Assembly: GCA_023433275.1 (NCBI GenBank)
Contig: JAEZDN010000165.1
Span: forward strand, 81,437-145,436
Direction of reading: 5' to 3'
From: Verrucomicrobiota bacterium
GTDB lineage: Bacteria; Verrucomicrobiota; Verrucomicrobiia; Opitutales; Opitutaceae
DNA: 64,000 nt
Part shown: positions 20,910 through 29,683 of the stretch, piece after piece
Numbering within the stretch: the first letter of the stretch is position 1
Layout of the letters: every line of letters starts with the position of its first letter
Notes under the pieces: model-generated
Seen by the model: only the letters and a program-made list of their open reading frames with translations
Told to the model about the DNA's origin: nothing
Databases searched by the model: none
Translations under genes and position numbers: made by a program

Positions 20910-20941
20910 GGCTCCGGCATACCGCCGGGGCCTTTTTATTT
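20910..20941 (+). terminator. Intrinsic terminator
   Basis: Stem GGCTCCGGC / GCCGGGGCC with a five-base loop and one mismatch, then TTTTTATTT. It ends the small membrane-protein gene and overlaps the last codons of the convergent lipoprotein gene. Confidence 0.85.
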
Positions 20942-21394
20942 CGCGACGACGGGCACCGACCCGGAACCAGAGAGGTTGAACCGCTCCACGTCGTCGTCGA
21001 CGATCAACAGCCACAGAGTCGCATTCAGCGTGTAATTCGCCGACCCCCGTTGAAGTGCGCGGGTCACGGCCTCCGCCGCCGCGCCGCTGGGCGCGGGCAG
21101 CACGCCGTTCTGTTCCATTTCGTTCATGCTGGGGATGCCGAAGCGTTGCTGCCCTTCCAGGGTCCCTATGGCGATGCCATCGAGGCTGAGTTTCAGCGAG
21201 TTCTTGGTCAGCACATACGACACTACATTGGGGTTGCGCACCCGCCACGTCACCAGGAGGTCACCGTTCCCCGCCCGTTGGATCTTCAGGAGGTCGGCCT
21301 GCAGGCCGGCCGTGGTGGCCTCGATGTGGCTGGCGCAACCTGCCAGGAGGAGGACGACAAACGACAGCAGCAGGGGAGCGAACAGCTTCTTCAT
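20936..21394 (-). CDS. LEA type 2-like (WHy-domain) lipoprotein
   Basis: A 152-residue protein with a lipoprotein signal, MKKLFAPLLLSFVVLLLAGC, so the mature chain begins at Cys20. The body has the pattern of a LEA14/WHy immunoglobulin-like domain: 'LLVTWRVRNPNVVSYVLTKN' followed by 'LKLSLDGIAIGTLEGQQRFG'. Such bacterial lipoproteins are thought to be envelope proteins of desiccation- or stress-related families, but no specific role is known. The frame is open further upstream; the Met at 21394 is chosen because it gives the lipobox at the proper distance. Confidence 0.78.
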   Translation of the reverse strand: MKKLFAPLLLSFVVLLLAGCASHIEATTAGLQADLLKIQRAGNGDLLVTWRVRNPNVVSYVLTKNSLKLSLDGIAIGTLEGQQRFGIPSMNEMEQNGVLPAPSGAAAEAVTRALQRGSANYTLNATLWLLIVDDDVERFNLSGSGSVPVVAK

Positions 21395-21432
21395 GGAGGG
21401 GAATGTGCGGATTGAAGGGGGGCCGGCAAGAA

Positions 21433-22050
21433 CTACTCTGCCTTGGCTTTGCCCGCCGCCTTCCTGCCGCCGAGTTCGAGTTGGGTCACGACGCCGACGG
21501 CGGCGACGCCGAGCACCGAGGGGAAAATCCACCCGTTGCCCTCCAGCAGGGCGGGCATCTGGTTGGGTGACCGAAAATAATACAGCCAGTCGATTCCCCC
21601 GGTAAAATAGGTCAGCGCCACCACGGCGCGGAAAGATCCGAGCAACGAGGTCGAAAGCACGATGAGAATGCGCTGCGCCTTCACGGCGAGGAACCCGCCG
21701 ACAACGCCGAGGACAATTCCCGCGACGAGGGCGACAATCTGGTGCTGGCTTGCGAGGAGGAGCAGCGCCAGGGTGGCCCCGAAGCCGAAGCCCGCGACAA
21801 AGACTGCGGCGAGGTAGAGGAGAAAGGCCAGGGCGGCCCCCAGCATGGCGCCGACGACCAGCAAGGCGGTGGTTACCGCCGGCGCGGAGCCGAGTGCTTC
21901 AGTCAGGGCATGCGCCGCCCCAAGTCCGATCAACCCACCGACAACGGCGAGCGTGACCTTGAAGATCCGGTAGCCGAAAAATACATCCAGCAGACCCCAG
22001 ATGATCGCTCCTGCGGAGATCCACGGGTAATAATCGTTGAAATGTGACAT
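21433..22050 (-). CDS. DUF4203-type multi-pass membrane protein
   Basis: A 205-residue protein with six to seven hydrophobic segments from 'AGAIIWGLLDVFFGYRIFKV' to the last near 170-190. The pattern 'FFGYRIFKVTLAVVGGLIGL' followed by alternating Gly-rich helices resembles the TMEM198/DUF4203 family of small integral membrane proteins, whose biochemical role in bacteria is unknown. It starts four bases after the stop of the AbgT-like transporter, so the two are translated from one message and may work together. Confidence 0.7.
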   Translation of the reverse strand: MSHFNDYYPWISAGAIIWGLLDVFFGYRIFKVTLAVVGGLIGLGAAHALTEALGSAPAVTTALLVVGAMLGAALAFLLYLAAVFVAGFGFGATLALLLLASQHQIVALVAGIVLGVVGGFLAVKAQRILIVLSTSLLGSFRAVVALTYFTGGIDWLYYFRSPNQMPALLEGNGWIFPSVLGVAAVGVVTQLELGGRKAAGKAKAE

Positions 22051-22054
22051 CCGG

Positions 22055-23599
22055 TTAGCGGGCCAGAAAGAGCGGCGCGCCCGGGCCCATCGGCAACCCG
22101 GCGCCGATCCAGATCATGAGCAAGAGGATCCAGCCGATCAGGAAGAAAAGCGAGTACGGCATCATCGTGGCGATGAGCGTGCCGATGCCCGTCCGCGCGT
22201 CGTACTTCTGGGCAAAGGTCAGAATCAGCGGGAAATAACTCATCAGGGGCGTGATGATGTTGGTGCAGCTGTCCCCCACGCGGAAGGCGCCCTGCACCAT
22301 TTCGGGGGAATATCCCAGCAGCATGAACATCGGCACGAAAACGGGGGCGAGCAGGGCCCACTTGGCCGAGGCGCTCGAGATCAGGATGTTGACCGTCGCC
22401 GCAAACAGCACGAGCGCGAGCATCAGGGGCAGCGGCATGTTCTCCAGCCCGAGGTGCTGGATGAACTCGGCGCCGCGCACGGCGGTGATGATCCCCAGGT
22501 TAGTCCAATTGAAATAGAAGATGAACTGCGCGGCAAAGAACGCCAACACCACGAAAGACGCCATGGATTTCATCGTCACGGTCATGCCTTGCATGACGTC
22601 ATGGTCGCTCCTCAACGTGCCGGCCGCGACGCCATAGGCGATACCTGGCAACAAGCCGTAGATGAAAATGAAGAAGATCAGCCCCCGGATAAAATAGGAC
22701 TCCAGGAACGACGGGTCCTTCGGATCCACCAGGAATCCGTTCGGCGCGAGGGTGCCCCAGAGTACGATGGCTGTGATGGCCAGCACCGTGGCCAGGGCCG
22801 CCCAGAGCCCCTGCTTCTCCGGCACGGAGAGGGGATTCAGTTCCTCCCGCTTCGCGTCGCCGCGATAATCGCCGAGGCGTGGCGCCACTATTTTCTCCGT
22901 AACCCATGCACCGATGGCCGTGATCAGAAAGGTCGAGATGCCCATGAAATACCAGTTCGCGAAGGCATCCACCGCATAGCTGGGATCCACGATGTGCGCG
23001 GCGGCCTCGGTCAGCCCGGCCAGCAACACATCCACGGAACCGACGATTAGGTTCGCGCTGTAGCCGCCCGACACGCCGGCAAACGCGGCGGCCAGGCCGA
23101 GGAGCGGGTGGCGGCCGAGTGCATGGTACAGCGCGGCAGCGAGGGGGATGAGCAGGACATAGCCGACTTCGCTGCCGGCGTTGGACATCACACCCAGGAA
23201 CACGACCATCGGCGTGATGAGTCGCGCGGGAGATTTCAGGACAAAGAGCCGGAGCACGGCCCCCATGAGACCGGTGTATTCGGCTATCCCGATGCCGAGC
23301 ATGCAGGTGAGGGAGATGCCCAGCGGCGGATATGCCAGAAAGTTGCGGGGCAGCTCGACAATGATCCGCTGCAGGCCGGCGGTTGAAAGCAGGTTGACCA
23401 CCTCAATGGTCTTGCCGGTGGCGGGATTCGTCACGTCGACGCCCAAGCGATGAAAGATCCAGGAGAGCACCACGACCAATGCGGCCAGCCCGGCGAACAG
23501 CGTCGCGGGATGAGGCAGCGCATTGCCGGCGCGTTCGACGAGGTTGAGGAAACGGTGCAGCCGTGAGCCGGTCGCGGCACGGGTGGGGGCTTGGGTCAT
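22055..23599 (-). CDS. AbgT-family transporter
   Basis: A 514-residue secondary transporter with about a dozen hydrophobic segments. The sequences 'NALPHPATLFAGLAALVVVL', 'MVVFLGVMSNAGSEVGYVLL', 'FAGVSGGYSANLIVG' and 'APVFVPMFMLLGYSPEMVQG' then 'AFRVGDSCTNIITPLMSYFP' are the signature blocks of AbgT proteins. Characterised members import p-aminobenzoyl-glutamate or export sulfonamides, using the proton or sodium gradient. The ATG at 23599 is preferred over an in-frame ATG at 23611. It is followed closely by the DUF4203 gene. Substrate is inferred from family only. Confidence 0.93.
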   Translation of the reverse strand: MTQAPTRAATGSRLHRFLNLVERAGNALPHPATLFAGLAALVVVLSWIFHRLGVDVTNPATGKTIEVVNLLSTAGLQRIIVELPRNFLAYPPLGISLTCMLGIGIAEYTGLMGAVLRLFVLKSPARLITPMVVFLGVMSNAGSEVGYVLLIPLAAALYHALGRHPLLGLAAAFAGVSGGYSANLIVGSVDVLLAGLTEAAAHIVDPSYAVDAFANWYFMGISTFLITAIGAWVTEKIVAPRLGDYRGDAKREELNPLSVPEKQGLWAALATVLAITAIVLWGTLAPNGFLVDPKDPSFLESYFIRGLIFFIFIYGLLPGIAYGVAAGTLRSDHDVMQGMTVTMKSMASFVVLAFFAAQFIFYFNWTNLGIITAVRGAEFIQHLGLENMPLPLMLALVLFAATVNILISSASAKWALLAPVFVPMFMLLGYSPEMVQGAFRVGDSCTNIITPLMSYFPLILTFAQKYDARTGIGTLIATMMPYSLFFLIGWILLLMIWIGAGLPMGPGAPLFLAR

Positions 23600-23650
23600 G
23601 CCCCGATGCAACCGCCGGCAAAGCCGGCGTCAATTCCCACCACCGCCGCC

Positions 23651-23920
23651 TCAGGTGAGCGCGAGGGCCCGCAAGCTTTCGGCCGCGACCCAGAGAACGG
23701 CCAGAACCACGGACCAGCGCCACGCGGCGCGGCCCAAGCGCCGCCGGCGCAGGCTCCGGCCGAAATGATCAGCCCGAAGCGTGTTCAGCGGGCGGAAGGG
23801 TGGCTGGCTGCGCCACTGGTCGAAGGGAGTCGGCTTGTGCCAGCTCGAGCGCACATACTGCACCCGCCCGCCAATAGGCAGCGGCAGATGATTGAGCAGG
23901 CGCCGGAGGGTCGGGGGCAT
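23651..23920 (-). CDS. Small basic membrane protein, function unknown
   Basis: An 89-residue ORF, strongly basic, with a single C-terminal hydrophobic segment ('WSVVLAVLWVAAESLRALAL') and an Arg-rich region before it ('[20 protein letters not shown]'). This tail-anchored pattern and the lack of a competing reading frame in the 412-base gap between the transporter and lysA support a real gene, but no family is recognised. It precedes the AbgT-like transporter by 51 bases on the same strand and could be the first gene of that unit. Confidence 0.5.
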   Translation of the reverse strand: MPPTLRRLLNHLPLPIGGRVQYVRSSWHKPTPFDQWRSQPPFRPLNTLRADHFGRSLRRRRLGRAAWRWSVVLAVLWVAAESLRALALT

Positions 23921-24011
23921 CGGGGGGCGATCAGCTCCGCCAAAATAGCGCTTCCGTTCAAATCGTTTATCTCTATCTCGACACCTTTCACGCTGCCTTT
24001 ACCCAACCACG

Positions 24012-25319
24012 ATGCACCACTTTCACTACGCCGGACAAAAACTGCATTGCGAGTCCGTTGACCTCGCCGCCGTCGCCCAACTTCACGGCACGCCCACCTA
24101 CGTTTACAGCGCGAAGACGATCGCCGACAATTATGGGCGCCTGGCGGGCAGCCTGGCGGGCCTGGATGTGCAGATCTGCTATGCGATGAAGGCCAACTCC
24201 AACCTGGCGATCCTCCGGCATTTTGCGAATCTCGGCGCCGCGTTCGACCTCGTGAGCAGCGGGGAGTTGCGCCGCGTCGTCGCCGCGGGAGGAGATGCCA
24301 GTCGCAGCGTCTTTGCCGGCGTTGGCAAATCCGAGGCGGAGATTCGCCTCGCCCTGGAAACCGGGGTCTTCGGCTTCCACGTCGAAAGCGAGCCGGAGCT
24401 AGCCCGCATCAATCACGTGGCGGGACAACTGGGCCGCAAGGCGCCCATTGCGATTCGCATCAATCCGGATGTGGACGCCAAGACCCACGCAAAGATCACG
24501 ACGGGCAAGAGCGACAACAAGTTCGGCATTCCGCTGAAGAACGCCGCCGCCGCCTACGAGGCTGCGTCCAAGTTTCCTCACCTGGAACTCAAGGGCGTGC
24601 AGATGCACATCGGTTCGCAGCTCACGTCGATCACGCCCTTTGCCGAGGCGGTGCAAAAGGTCGTGCCCTTCGTGGCGGAACTCAAGGCGCGCTACGGCAT
24701 CACCTACTTCAGCATCGGTGGCGGCATTGGCATCATTTACCAGGACGCACTCGCCAGCGGCAGCCAGGCTTGGTGGGACGGGAAGCCCGAGGGCGAGCGC
24801 CCGCTCACGCCGGAAGCATATGGCGCGACCCTCAAGCCGTTGCTCGCCCCGCTGGGCTTGAAGATCCTGCTGGAGCCCGGCCGCTTCCTGGTCGGCAACG
24901 CCGGAGTCCTGCTGGCCCGGGTCGAGTATCTGAAGCGGGGGGCAAACAAGAACTTCCTCGTGGTGGATGCGGCCATGAACGACCTCGTGCGCCCCGCCAT
25001 GTACGAGGCTTATCACGAGATCGTCCCGCTCACCCGTGATACCACCCGCCCGGCGCTGACCGCCGACATCGTCGGCCCGATTTGCGAATCGGGCGATTGC
25101 TTCGCCAAGGACCGAACGCTGCAGGCGGTGGGGGAGGGAGAACTGGTCGCTTTCATGAGCGCGGGCGCCTATGGCTACACCATGTCCAGCCGCTACAACA
25201 CGCGCGCCCAGGCCGCCGAGGTGTTGGTGTCGGGCAGCCGGTTCGAGCTCGTCAATGTGCGTGAGTCCTTTGAGGCTATGGTGGCCGGCGAGAAAATTCC
25301 CGGCTTTCTGAAAACCTGA
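24012..25319 (+). CDS. lysA: Diaminopimelate decarboxylase
   Basis: A 435-residue PLP enzyme of the alanine-racemase fold (fold III) that decarboxylates meso-diaminopimelate to lysine. The PLP lysine lies in 'CYAMKANSNLAILRHF' (about residue 60). Other marks are 'GAAFDLVSSGELRR', 'KFGIPLKNA', 'GVQMHIGSQLTSI', 'ILLEPGRFLVGNAGVLL', the substrate-binding 'GPICESGDCFAKDR' and 'SAGAYGYTMSSRYNTR'. All catalytic regions are present. gpsA starts eight bases after its stop, suggesting co-transcription. Confidence 0.97.
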   Translation: MHHFHYAGQKLHCESVDLAAVAQLHGTPTYVYSAKTIADNYGRLAGSLAGLDVQICYAMKANSNLAILRHFANLGAAFDLVSSGELRRVVAAGGDASRSVFAGVGKSEAEIRLALETGVFGFHVESEPELARINHVAGQLGRKAPIAIRINPDVDAKTHAKITTGKSDNKFGIPLKNAAAAYEAASKFPHLELKGVQMHIGSQLTSITPFAEAVQKVVPFVAELKARYGITYFSIGGGIGIIYQDALASGSQAWWDGKPEGERPLTPEAYGATLKPLLAPLGLKILLEPGRFLVGNAGVLLARVEYLKRGANKNFLVVDAAMNDLVRPAMYEAYHEIVPLTRDTTRPALTADIVGPICESGDCFAKDRTLQAVGEGELVAFMSAGAYGYTMSSRYNTRAQAAEVLVSGSRFELVNVRESFEAMVAGEKIPGFLKT

Positions 25320-25327
25320 TCGTTGTC

Positions 25328-26368
25328 ATGTCGGAGCCGCGCCCACTCAGATTCACCGTCATTGGGGCGGGAGCGTGGGGCACGGCCGTGGCGGCGCATC
25401 TTGCGCGGCGCGGTCAGCAGGCGGCGCTGGTCACGCGGCGGCCGGAGCATGCGGTCACCATGCAGCTGGCGCGGGAAAATCGCGATTATCTGCCGGGAGT
25501 CCGGTTGCCCGATTCGCTCGTCGTGACATCGGACCTGCGCGCCGCCCTGTTGGAGGCGGAGGTGGCGTTGATTGCGAGCCCGTCGCACGCCCTTCGCGAG
25601 TGGAGCGAGAGGATGCGCCAGGAATTGGGGGGCACCGGGCGCCTGGAACTGTTGATCAGCCTCGTGAAAGGGCTCGATTTGGACACCCATCTCCGGCCCA
25701 GCGAAGTGATCGCGCAGTCCTTTCCCGGTTTGAATGTGGCCACCCTGACCGGCCCGACCAATGCAGCCGAGGTGGCCCAAGGCTTGCCCGCAGCGGTGGT
25801 GCTGGCGGTGGCCACCTCGAATCCCTTTGTGGAACGAGTGCAGGCCGCCATGAGCGGGTCCACCCTTCGCATCTACACCAGTGACGACCTGGCCGGCGCG
25901 GAATACGGCGCATGCCTCAAGAACATCTACGCGATCGGCGCGGGCCTTTGCGATGGGTTGAAACTTGGCGACAACGCGAAGGCTTCGCTGATAACCCGAT
26001 CGCTCGCGGAAATGGTGCGGGTCGGGGAGACGCTCGGCGCGAAACGGGAAACCTTCTACGGGTTGAGTGGCTTCGGGGACCTCGTCGCGACCTGCCATGG
26101 GGAATGGAGCCGGAATCGCCAGTTCGGCGAAAGCATTGGCGCCGGCAGCACGGTCGCCGATCTGCTCGCGGGAAGAAAGACCGTGGTCGAGGGCTATCGC
26201 ACCACGCAGGCGCTGTACGACCTCTGCCTCCACCGGGGAATTATTGCGCCGATCCTGGGTGAGGTCCGCGCTATCCTTTACCAAGGCAAGAAGCCAATGG
26301 ATGCGCTGATGGCGCTGATGACTCGCGAACTGAAGCGCGAGACGCACTCGCCGTTCGCGCGGAAGTGA
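25328..26368 (+). CDS. gpsA: Glycerol-3-phosphate dehydrogenase [NAD(P)+]
   Basis: A 346-residue enzyme that reduces dihydroxyacetone phosphate to sn-glycerol 3-phosphate for phospholipid synthesis. The N-terminal Rossmann motif is 'VIGAGAWGTAVAAHLARRG'. Further marks are 'LISLVKGLDLD', 'TLTGPTNAAEVAQGLPAAVV', the catalytic-lysine region 'EYGACLKNIYAIGAGLCDGL' and 'GDNAKASLITRSLAEM'. The substrate loop 'SGFGDLVATCHGEWSRNRQF' is complete. It follows lysA closely. No oddities. Confidence 0.97.
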   Translation: MSEPRPLRFTVIGAGAWGTAVAAHLARRGQQAALVTRRPEHAVTMQLARENRDYLPGVRLPDSLVVTSDLRAALLEAEVALIASPSHALREWSERMRQELGGTGRLELLISLVKGLDLDTHLRPSEVIAQSFPGLNVATLTGPTNAAEVAQGLPAAVVLAVATSNPFVERVQAAMSGSTLRIYTSDDLAGAEYGACLKNIYAIGAGLCDGLKLGDNAKASLITRSLAEMVRVGETLGAKRETFYGLSGFGDLVATCHGEWSRNRQFGESIGAGSTVADLLAGRKTVVEGYRTTQALYDLCLHRGIIAPILGEVRAILYQGKKPMDALMALMTRELKRETHSPFARK

Positions 26369-26377
26369 TCGCGGGCG

Positions 26378-26830
26378 TCAGTCCTTGGCCTGTTCAATCA
26401 CCGTGGCGCGACCGTCCCTGAAGACGATGCGGATGCGTTCCTCGACCTCCTCGCGGTAGGTGTCCGCGAAGGCGGGGCGATAGTGCACGCGGTAGCTCCG
26501 GAGCAGCGGGTCATAATAAACCCGGCGATGGTAGCCAACCATCCGCGAACCGTCGTAGCGATCGTAATAGGTGTTATAGATCCAGGTGAGCGTGCGGCCG
26601 TTCTCGGTCCGTGATTCGCGCTTTTGGTTGGGCTCGCCCAAGGCGAGGTAAACCATGTCGGGGGTGTACCCGAGGTCGATGATGCCTTGCCGGATTTTCT
26701 CCTGCGTTTCGAGGTCCAGGCCTGCGTACACCTCGGGTTTCTCCCGGATGCGGCTGTCAACGCTCTGACAACCGACGAGGAAGCCCAAGCTAGTGGCAAG
26801 CACGAGGGTGCGGAAAATACGGTGGTTCAT
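26378..26830 (-). CDS. Small envelope lipoprotein, SmpA/BamE-like fold possible
   Basis: A 150-residue protein with a lipoprotein signal, 'LVLATSLGFLVGC', placing the acylated Cys near residue 21. The middle holds 'ETQEKIRQGIIDLGYTPDMV' and 'YLALGEPNQKRESRTENGRT', then 'WIYNTYY'. A turn of the type G-x-P-x-x-V-x-x-x-L-G-x-P is the recurring motif of SmpA/OmlA (BamE-like) small lipoproteins. The rest is charged and Tyr/Arg-rich without a recognised domain. It is convergent with gpsA and separated by nine bases. Confidence 0.65.
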   Translation of the reverse strand: MNHRIFRTLVLATSLGFLVGCQSVDSRIREKPEVYAGLDLETQEKIRQGIIDLGYTPDMVYLALGEPNQKRESRTENGRTLTWIYNTYYDRYDGSRMVGYHRRVYYDPLLRSYRVHYRPAFADTYREEVEERIRIVFRDGRATVIEQAKD

Positions 26831-26879
26831 GATGGTGGCTTGGACTGCGGGTGCTCGGCGCGGGTTCCGTGAAATCGCC

Positions 26880-28958
26880 TCACAGTTTGAGTCGCCTTAA
26901 ACGCAGCGCATTGCTTACCACCGAGATGGAGCTGAGGCTCATCGCTGCGCCGGCAAACATGGGGCTGAGCAGCCAGCCGGTGAACGGAAACAGAGCGCCT
27001 GCCGCCAGGGGCAGGCCGGCGGTGTTGTACGCGAAGGCCCAGAAAAGATTCTGCCGGACGTTGCGCATCACGCCCCGGCTCAGGTGCAGGGCGCGCACGA
27101 GTGCGGCGAGGTCGCCTTTCACCAGCACGAGGCCGGCGCTGTGCATGGCCACGTCGGTGCCCGTGCCCATGGCAATGCCCACGTCGGCCGCGGCGAGGGC
27201 CGGGGCGTCGTTCAGGCCGTCGCCGGCGAACACGACGCGTTCTCCGCGCGCCTGATGCTCGCGCACCAGCTCCAGCTTGCGCGCCGGTGTGACCTCGGCG
27301 TGATAGCCGTCCAGGCCAAGCTGCTCCGCCACGGCGCGGGCGGAAGCCAGACGGTCGCCTGAGACCATGACGACGCGCAGCCCGAGACGCTGCAGTTCGG
27401 TGATGGCCGCGGCCGTGCCGGATTTGAGCGCATCGGCCAGGGCGATCACCCCCGCCTCTTTGCCGTCCACCGTCATGCTCACGAGGGTCGCGGTCGGGTG
27501 ACCGGGCAGATCGTGACCGGCGGGCGCGCGGCTGAGCACCACGCGGCGCTCGCCGATCACGGCGCTGACGCCCACGCCGGGTTCGGCGGAGAACTCATGC
27601 GCCGGGAGCGGCGTCAGTCCGCGGGCCTGCGCCGCGGCGACGATGGCGCGGGCGAGCGGATGCTCGCTGCCGGCCTCGGCGGAGGCGGCGAGGCGCAGCA
27701 CCTCGGTTTCGGCGAAGCCCCCCGACGGCTGGACGAAGGTGACCTGTGGGCGACCGAGCGTGAGCGTGCCGGTCTTGTCGATGAGCAGCGTGCCGGCGCC
27801 GGCCAGCGCCTCGAGCGCGGCGGCGTCCTTCACGAGCACGCCGGCCTGCGCGCCGCGGCCGATGCCGGTGACAAGCGAGACCGGCGTGGCGAGACCGAGC
27901 GCGCAGGGGCAGGCGATGATGAGCACGGCCACGGCATTGAGCAGACCGTAGAGCCAGCCCTGGTGCGGGGCGAAAATTCCCCACGCGAAAAACGTGACGG
28001 CGGCGATGACGAGCACCCCCGGCGTGAACCACGCGGACACGCGGTCGGCCAGGCGCGCGATGGGGGCTTCACTGTCCGTGGCCTGCCGCACGAGCTCGAC
28101 GATCTGCGCAAGCAGGGTGTCGGCGCCGACGCGCTCGGCGCGATAGACGAAGGAGCCGGTCGTGTTCAGTGTGCCGGCGCTGACTTTGTCGCCGGGATCC
28201 TTGGTGACGGGCAGCGGTTCGCCGGTGAGCATGGATTCGTCGATCTCGGCCGTGCCGGCGGTGAGCACGCCGTCCACGGGCAGATTTTCGCCGGGGCGCA
28301 CCCGGAGCCGGTCGCCGGGTTGGATGGAATCGACCGGCACGTCCGTTTCGGAGCCGTCGGCCTCTATGCGGTGCGCGATCTTCGGTGCGAGATCCATGAG
28401 GGCGCGGATGGCCGCGTCGGTGCGGGCGTGGGCGCGCTGCTCGAGGATCTGGCCGAGGAGCACGATGGTCGTGATGAACGCCGTGGCCTCGAAATAAAGC
28501 GGCACGCCGTGGTGCGTCTGGTATCCCGCCGGAAAGCGCTCCCAGAACAGCATGGCCGCCGTGCTGTATAAATACGCTGCGCCCGTGCCGGTCACGGTGA
28601 GGGTGAACATGTTCGTGTCGCGCTCGCGGATGGATTTCCACCAGCGGCGGATGAACGGCGCGCCGGCCCAGAAGAAGACCGGCGTGGTGAGCAGGAACTG
28701 CAGCCAGCCGCTCATGAACGGCGTGATTCCGTGGACGAGGCCGGGTGCGACCATTTCGCCCATGGCGAGGAACAGCACGGCTAGTGTCAGCGCGGCGGCG
28801 ACATAGAGCTTCGGACGCAGGTAACGCTCGTGCGGCAGGCCCATGTAAACGGGTTCGTTCGGTGCGGGCATGTGACCGGCGCCGGCGGACGCAGCGTGGC
28901 CATGATGATGATGATGGCCCTGGCCGGAGTGGGCGGGAGTGGCGGGAGAGTGTTTCAT
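26880..28958 (-). CDS. copA: Copper/silver-translocating P1B-type ATPase
   Basis: A 692-residue ATPase that exports monovalent copper or silver from the cytoplasm. Instead of Cys-type metal-binding domains the N-terminus carries a His cluster ('[16 protein letters not shown]'). Signature blocks are the TGE loop ('[15 protein letters not shown]'), the CPC membrane site ('[19 protein letters not shown]'), the phosphorylation site 'DKTGTLTLG', the nucleotide-domain 'SEHPLARAI' and the hinge '[20 protein letters not shown]'. The last helices contain '[18 protein letters not shown]' and '[15 protein letters not shown]', the Cu+ coordinating pattern. His-rich ATPases next to CusBA resemble SilP. 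An ATG at 28958 is preferred over a GTG at 28973 because GGTGAG lies at suitable spacing. Confidence 0.94.
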   Translation of the reverse strand: MKHSPATPAHSGQGHHHHHGHAASAGAGHMPAPNEPVYMGLPHERYLRPKLYVAAALTLAVLFLAMGEMVAPGLVHGITPFMSGWLQFLLTTPVFFWAGAPFIRRWWKSIRERDTNMFTLTVTGTGAAYLYSTAAMLFWERFPAGYQTHHGVPLYFEATAFITTIVLLGQILEQRAHARTDAAIRALMDLAPKIAHRIEADGSETDVPVDSIQPGDRLRVRPGENLPVDGVLTAGTAEIDESMLTGEPLPVTKDPGDKVSAGTLNTTGSFVYRAERVGADTLLAQIVELVRQATDSEAPIARLADRVSAWFTPGVLVIAAVTFFAWGIFAPHQGWLYGLLNAVAVLIIACPCALGLATPVSLVTGIGRGAQAGVLVKDAAALEALAGAGTLLIDKTGTLTLGRPQVTFVQPSGGFAETEVLRLAASAEAGSEHPLARAIVAAAQARGLTPLPAHEFSAEPGVGVSAVIGERRVVLSRAPAGHDLPGHPTATLVSMTVDGKEAGVIALADALKSGTAAAITELQRLGLRVVMVSGDRLASARAVAEQLGLDGYHAEVTPARKLELVREHQARGERVVFAGDGLNDAPALAAADVGIAMGTGTDVAMHSAGLVLVKGDLAALVRALHLSRGVMRNVRQNLFWAFAYNTAGLPLAAGALFPFTGWLLSPMFAGAAMSLSSISVVSNALRLRRLKL

Positions 28959-29099
28959 GGATTTGGTGCTCACCGGGGGGACGGAGCTGGCGGCGGTTTC
29001 TTACACCCGCGGCTTTGATCGCATCGCTTCGCGTGGTTGCCGCCCAGGGTGTCGCGGGGCAACGACCCGCACCAGCATCCAAGCCAGCCGGCATTCCTT

Positions 29100-29669
29100 T
29101 CAGGCATCGTCTCGCTCGGCGCAGTCGCAGTCAAGGCAGGCGCCGTCGGCGCAATCGCCGCAGAAAGTTTCGAGCCGGGCGCGGAGGTCCTTGCGGGCGC
29201 GGTGCAGGGTGACGCTCGCGTTGTTCGCGGTGATTCGCAGCGCCTTGGCGGCCTCCTGCACGGATTCGCCGTTGAGATCCACGCGGCGGAGCAATTCGGA
29301 GTGCTGGGGCTTGAGCGTGTCCACCACGCCGGCGAGGCATTCGCAGAGCTGCGGCTCCCAGCCTGTCGGCGCGGCGTCAATGTCGTCGCCGAGGGCGGCG
29401 ATCATCTCGCCCAGCGCGTCATGGCGACGGCGGACCGAGCCGCGGGCGCGATAATGGTCCACGACGGCGTTGCGCAACAACTGGTAGAACCAAGCGGTGA
29501 GCTTGGCGTCGTCCTGCAGTTCGCCGGCGCGTTGGAGCGCCTTGAGCAGGCCGGTTTGGAGAATGTCCTCCGCCTCGGCCTCGCTGCCGACGCGCGCCGC
29601 GAGGAACGCCTTGAAGGAGTTCCGGCGCGCATTGAGTTCGGCGGCGAGCTGGTCGGGACGGCGGGCCAT
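29100..29669 (-). CDS. ECF-type RNA polymerase sigma factor with Cys-rich C-terminal tail
   Basis: A 189-residue sigma-70 family protein with region 2 ('AEDILQTGLLKALQRAGELQ', 'TAWFYQLLRNAVVDHYRARG') and region 4 ('LNGESVQEAAKALRITANNA', 'SVTLHRARKDLRARLE'). After region 4 comes a short tail holding five cysteines in 14 residues, 'CGDCADGACLDCDC'. No anti-sigma factor is adjacent. In Myxococcus the copper-responsive ECF factor CorE is known to sense copper directly through a Cys-rich C-terminal domain; the tail and the location between the CusA-like and CopA-like genes suggest the same logic here (inference). It starts 15 bases after the cusA-like stop. The longer open frame upstream overlaps cusA and is not used. 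Confidence 0.88.
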   Translation of the reverse strand: MARRPDQLAAELNARRNSFKAFLAARVGSEAEAEDILQTGLLKALQRAGELQDDAKLTAWFYQLLRNAVVDHYRARGSVRRRHDALGEMIAALGDDIDAAPTGWEPQLCECLAGVVDTLKPQHSELLRRVDLNGESVQEAAKALRITANNASVTLHRARKDLRARLETFCGDCADGACLDCDCAERDDA

Positions 29670-29683
29670 GGCGGCAGGCTGGC

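Noticed and set aside
22037..23050. 337-codon plus-strand ORF opposite the AbgT-like gene
   Set aside because: Highly charged shadow of a hydrophobic transporter.
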